Shown: in pieces, positions 60,925-64,000 of the stretch
Layout of the letters: each line of letters starts with the position of its first letter
How positions within the stretch are numbered: position 1 is the stretch's first letter
The notes under the pieces: generated by a model
What the model was told of the DNA's origin: nothing
Seen by the model: the letters and a program-made list of their open reading frames with translations, nothing else
Database searches by the model: none
NCBI RefSeq assembly: GCF_032854445.1
Contig: NC_088300.1
Location: 74,021,005-74,085,004 of the forward strand
From: Liolophura sinensis
Lineage: Eukaryota > Mollusca > Polyplacophora > Chitonida > Chitonidae
Direction of reading: 5' to 3'
DNA: 64,000 nt
Translations under genes and position numbers: made by a program

Positions 60925-61996
60925 AGAAATACCACAAGTTTACTGGATTCGTAAAATGCATAAATCCCCATACAAGGCTCGATTTATTGCGGGTTCAAGA
61001 AGTTGTACCACCAAACTCTTGTCAACCCTACTTTCGAGAGCGTTACAAGAAGTAAAGTCATTTTGGAATAAGTATTGTTGTGCCATAACAAAAAAATTTA
61101 GGTGTCATCTGCATGTGGATTCTTAACAACTCCAAACATCTTACAGAAGAACTTGATACATGGGGTTTCTCTACTCTCTACTTCTCTATGATTCCTCACA
61201 AAGATCTAATTGAAAGAATATCGTCTTTAATTGTGGCGGTATTTACTAAAACAGATCACCGTTACATCAACGTCAGAAGTAATAAGGCTTTCTTAGTTCT
61301 ACTATTTATAAAGGTTACCACTCATAAGATGTTACATTATTTATTGAATTACTTAAATTTCTATGAACATCTAGGCCTATGTGAAATTTGGGGATACCAT
61401 AGGTATTCCAATGGGTACCAATTGTGCGCCTCTTTTGGCAGACCTATACCTGTTTTCATATGAATACGACTATATGTAGAGATTACTTAAAAGTAATATC
61501 TTTAAAGCTCGATCCTTTTCATTTACCATGAGGTATATTGATGATCTACTGGCGTTAAATAATCCCCATATAGCTGCAGCGGTGAAGGAAATCTATCCGC
61601 CTTCATTAGATTTAAAAGAGACAGCAGATAGTCCTGATGGTACATCTTATTTGGATCTATGTCTGTACAAAGACGAACAAGGCCTCCTTTCACTCCGCCT
61701 TTACAAAAGGGATAATTTCAATTTTGATATTGTAAATTATTCTTATTAAGATAGCAATATACCAAAGGGTTCTGCATATGGCGTATACATATCTCGCCTT
61801 GTAGCATTTGTCAGGTCTTGCGTTAATTGTGATGACTTTAATCTGCGTCACAAGTTGCTAGTTCAAAAACTAGTTTGTCAAGGATACTCCATCAAACACC
61901 TTCATTCTAAGTTTCTCAAATTTTACAATGAGTATAACACCCTCGTTGGCAGATATGGACGGAACGTTCAGAATCTCTTGCGATCTGCATTGTGAT
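60925..61996 (+). pseudogene. Reverse transcriptase pseudogene (Penelope-like or LINE-type)
   Basis: Recognisable blocks in order but in changing frames: a finger-region segment (VYWIRKMHKSPYKARFIAG), MWILNNSKHLTEEL, RYINVRSNKAF, the GIPMGTNCAPLLADLYLF block, the catalytic RYIDDLLALNNPH, DSPDGTSYLDLCLYKDEQG, FNFDIVNYSY, then VYISRLVAFVRSC and a C-terminal stretch to 61996. Frameshifts and stops (for example after EYDYM and after FDIVNYSY) make it non-functional. Neither endonuclease nor GIY-YIG domain was seen. Confidence 0.88.
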
Positions 61997-62629
61997 CAAC
62001 CACATAGAGGGCGCTGTTATCCCTATGTACATATCTATCACGTACATGGTATTTAACAACATAGATGGCGCTGGTTGCCCAGTGTAACCGTCAGTCTTGT
62101 TAGTCATATGTAACATCATAGATGGCGCCTCTTGTAGCATGAGATCTTTACATATTAACTGGGGAAAGACATAATCGTCCCTGACTTTTGAATCACAATC
62201 TGATCAGTTAGGGTCTGTAACCCTCGTCATTTTTGAACTGTATGTAGTACCGCTTAACATCGGGCTAGGGGCCGTAAAGGTAGCCAAGCTCATTACATCA
62301 GCACGATGCCTTTATGAACAGTTGCAGTCAAAGCGCGACTGAGATACTTGTTTGTTATTTGACCGGGACCTCATTCACGGACTAGGAATTTGAACTTAGA
62401 TAGGGAATTCATGCCCGGAATATCCACTGTCTGCCCGGCATCATTGAAAACTGATGACCGCTTCTGTCTTGTGTGTTACCGGCTTTATTTATTATTTGTA
62501 TAATTTCTTACATACCTTTGTCTTTGGGAGCTAGTGTTAAACGTTGTTTTGGAAATGGATCTTGCGATTATCGACTTGGAACGCCTTTTACGGACTACGA
62601 ATGGTATATGAATGTCGGATATGACGCTT

Positions 62630-62725
62630 ATATTTATAGTGGAACACGAACTGATGGAAACATTTGTCGTGGAACACGAACTGATGAAATTTTCTTGTGG
62701 TGGGACAGGAACTATCAAAAAGTAA
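62630..62725. repeat. 31-bp minisatellite remnant, array C (about 3 units)
   Basis: GGAACACGAACTGATGGAAA, GGAACACGAACTGATGAAAT and TGGTGGGACAGGAACTATC combine features of arrays A and B, marking the same position in copy 3. Confidence 0.85.
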
Positions 62726-63173
62726 AATACAACGCTCTTACCTCAATACTTTCATTTACAACATGATTTATCGTCGCCATATTCCTCTTTGCTTGCATCG
62801 AGGTCCATCGAGGGTGGGCGAGCCGCGAGCATACGAGATGAGGTAAGACAGAGCCCCCGCGGCAATCTGCCTAGACGTTTTACGAATTGATCACCTTTAA
62901 AAATCTTGTAATCACCTGCCCCCTAATGGTCACTAACAGCTGTGCTGCTCTAGCCACATCCCTCCCCCTTGGTGTGCTTGAACCATTCAGGGTTAGTACT
63001 CAAATGAGCCCGCGTTAGGTCACCATATTCAGAGAAAGTTCTGGAGATAGTTAAGAAGATCAGTTCAATACGGACCAAGACTGTAAAATCAGTTCGCTCC
63101 AGTTTTGCAAACAGTTGTCTTTAGACTAAATAGCCTGATATAAAATGATCACTGATAAAGAGGCTGAATGCAA

Positions 63174-63333
63174 ATTTAACATTTATCGATAAACACTGCT
63201 GATATTCTTAATGTAAAATAAGTGCATTTCTCTCGGTCACGTAAATGGTTTCTACTGGAAACTGACGGATAAGAGAATACAGCTGGGACATCGTTCCCTG
63301 TTAGCAATCACAGGAAATGAACAGGAAAAATAT
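63174..63333 (+). repeat. Dispersed repeat, close match to PRC1 intron 7
   Basis: TTTCTCTCGGTCACGTAAAT and GATATTCTTAATGTAAAATA are the same here as in the intron copy at 20292..20459. Copies 1 and 2 hold much more diverged versions at the corresponding place. Confidence 0.8.
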
Positions 63334-63419
63334 ACTTCTCTGCAGTTTTGTCATGTGGCATCTGTGCATTGATGATGGACTGTTTATTATTTGATATTAT
63401 TTATGTATATAGGGATGTG

Positions 63420-63632
63420 GTTGTGAGGTTTAGCGTGCCAGCGCGGCGCAATGACACCAATGCTGACGCTGTGAGTTCAAATAGTACGTGGGAAGGTCTG
63501 CCAGCAGCCTGCGGATGATTGTTGGTTTCTTCTAGGCTCTGGCCGGTTTCCTTTAACCATGATTCTGCCCGCCGTCGTATAAGTGAAATATTCTTGAGTA
63601 TTACCAATCACCAATGAAATAAATAAATAAAT
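63420..63632 (+). mobile_element. SINE, degenerate head
   Basis: GTTTAGCGTGCCAGCGCGGC through GCCGCCGTCGTATAAGTG and an (AAAT)n tail. The A box is decayed and about 40 bp of the middle is missing. Confidence 0.88.
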
Positions 63633-64000
63633 ATTTGTTTATAACGTCATACTCAGGAAGTTTTCAATTATACGAGGATGGTCAGTTTTGTTGGTGGAGG
63701 AAAGCAGAGTGCCTGGAGTTAACCACCGACCTTACACTGATGCGACGGTTTGCGCACTCTACCTTCAATGAATTTAACAACTGCCATGGGCCGTTACAGT
63801 TATACATTATTCAATGAACTATTTGTCGCTATTTCGGCAGCCACTACAGACAAGGGGATGTAGGGGTAGGGTGTACATGATTTCAGTGTAAACTTTCATA
63901 TTTGCAAATCTGACTTGAATAGTACTCTTTGCAAAACTGAGTATGGCTATCATAGACCTGTTTTAGATTTTACAAAAACAAGGAATAGGGATAGTCGTGA

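Larger units (their letters stand above)
59041..64000 (+). repeat. Copy 3 of the triplicated unit (right end cut by the window)
   Basis: Landmarks: left block (59190..59700), small-ORF block (59950..60240), CTTACTGGGATGTATTAAAC block (60565), a remnant of the 31-bp array (62630..62725), the CACCTGCCCCCTAATGGTCA block (62915), the dispersed-repeat block (63174..63333), and a GTGTACATGATTTCAGTGT block (63871) matching 49830. The final bases match about 50225..50260 of copy 1, so the unit is nearly complete. Confidence 0.8.

Noticed and set aside
61528-61749. A functional reverse transcriptase
   Set aside because: Upstream and downstream blocks lie in other frames with stops between them; it is a decayed fragment.

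Overview
The window is AT-rich invertebrate nuclear DNA with interrupted genes and GT-AG introns. About a dozen copies of one tRNA-derived SINE carry a conserved 3' domain and end in AAATAAATAAA tails, a type common in molluscs and other lophotrochozoans. I therefore place the source in Lophotrochozoa, most likely a mollusc. No species can be named from the sequence.

Genic left part (1 to about 29.3 kb). The first coding exon of an unrecognised proline/serine/histidine-rich protein runs leftward out of the window (5011..5365, minus). It is separated from a rightward, intronless PNRC-family coding region (7661..8146, plus) by a shared upstream region with consensus cAMP-response elements. PNRC is followed by a long 3' UTR-like stretch with three poly(A) signals. 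Converging on it is a nearly complete PRC1/Ase1/MAP65 gene (26498 down to 16841, minus). Its twelve coding exons were joined by splice sites and phase into about 584 residues, close to the vertebrate length. About 2.4 kb upstream, in divergent orientation, two phase-compatible exons (28913..29022 and 29211..29274, plus) look like the N-terminus of an AGPAT1/2-type acyltransferase. The rest of that gene was not found.

Repeat-rich middle (29.3 to 45 kb). There is no gene I can name. It contains SINE copies, including a 5'-truncated one with a perfect 12-bp target-site duplication, and minisatellites of 24, 39 and 48 bp period. One more array, of 49 bp period, lies just before this part at 27.5 kb. 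There is a (TAA)n tract and two open stretches of doubtful status, one with a signal peptide and a ZP-C-like motif.

Tandemly triplicated right part (about 45.3 to 64 kb). Three diverged copies of a 5 to 9 kb unit lie head to tail, and the last continues past the window edge. Each holds the same series of landmarks: a left block, a small ORF starting at a conserved ATG, a spacer, an array of a 31-bp minisatellite, and two further conserved blocks. Only the middle copy keeps an intact 95-codon secreted-peptide ORF (53358..53645). Copy 1 has an early stop. Copy 3 has lost the signal-peptide region by what looks like an in-frame deletion. Broken reverse transcriptase fragments lie in copies 1 and 3 in opposite orientations, SINEs lie in copies 2 and 3, and a 29-bp array of about 43 units separates copies 1 and 2. 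This triplicated locus is the most unusual structure in the window.
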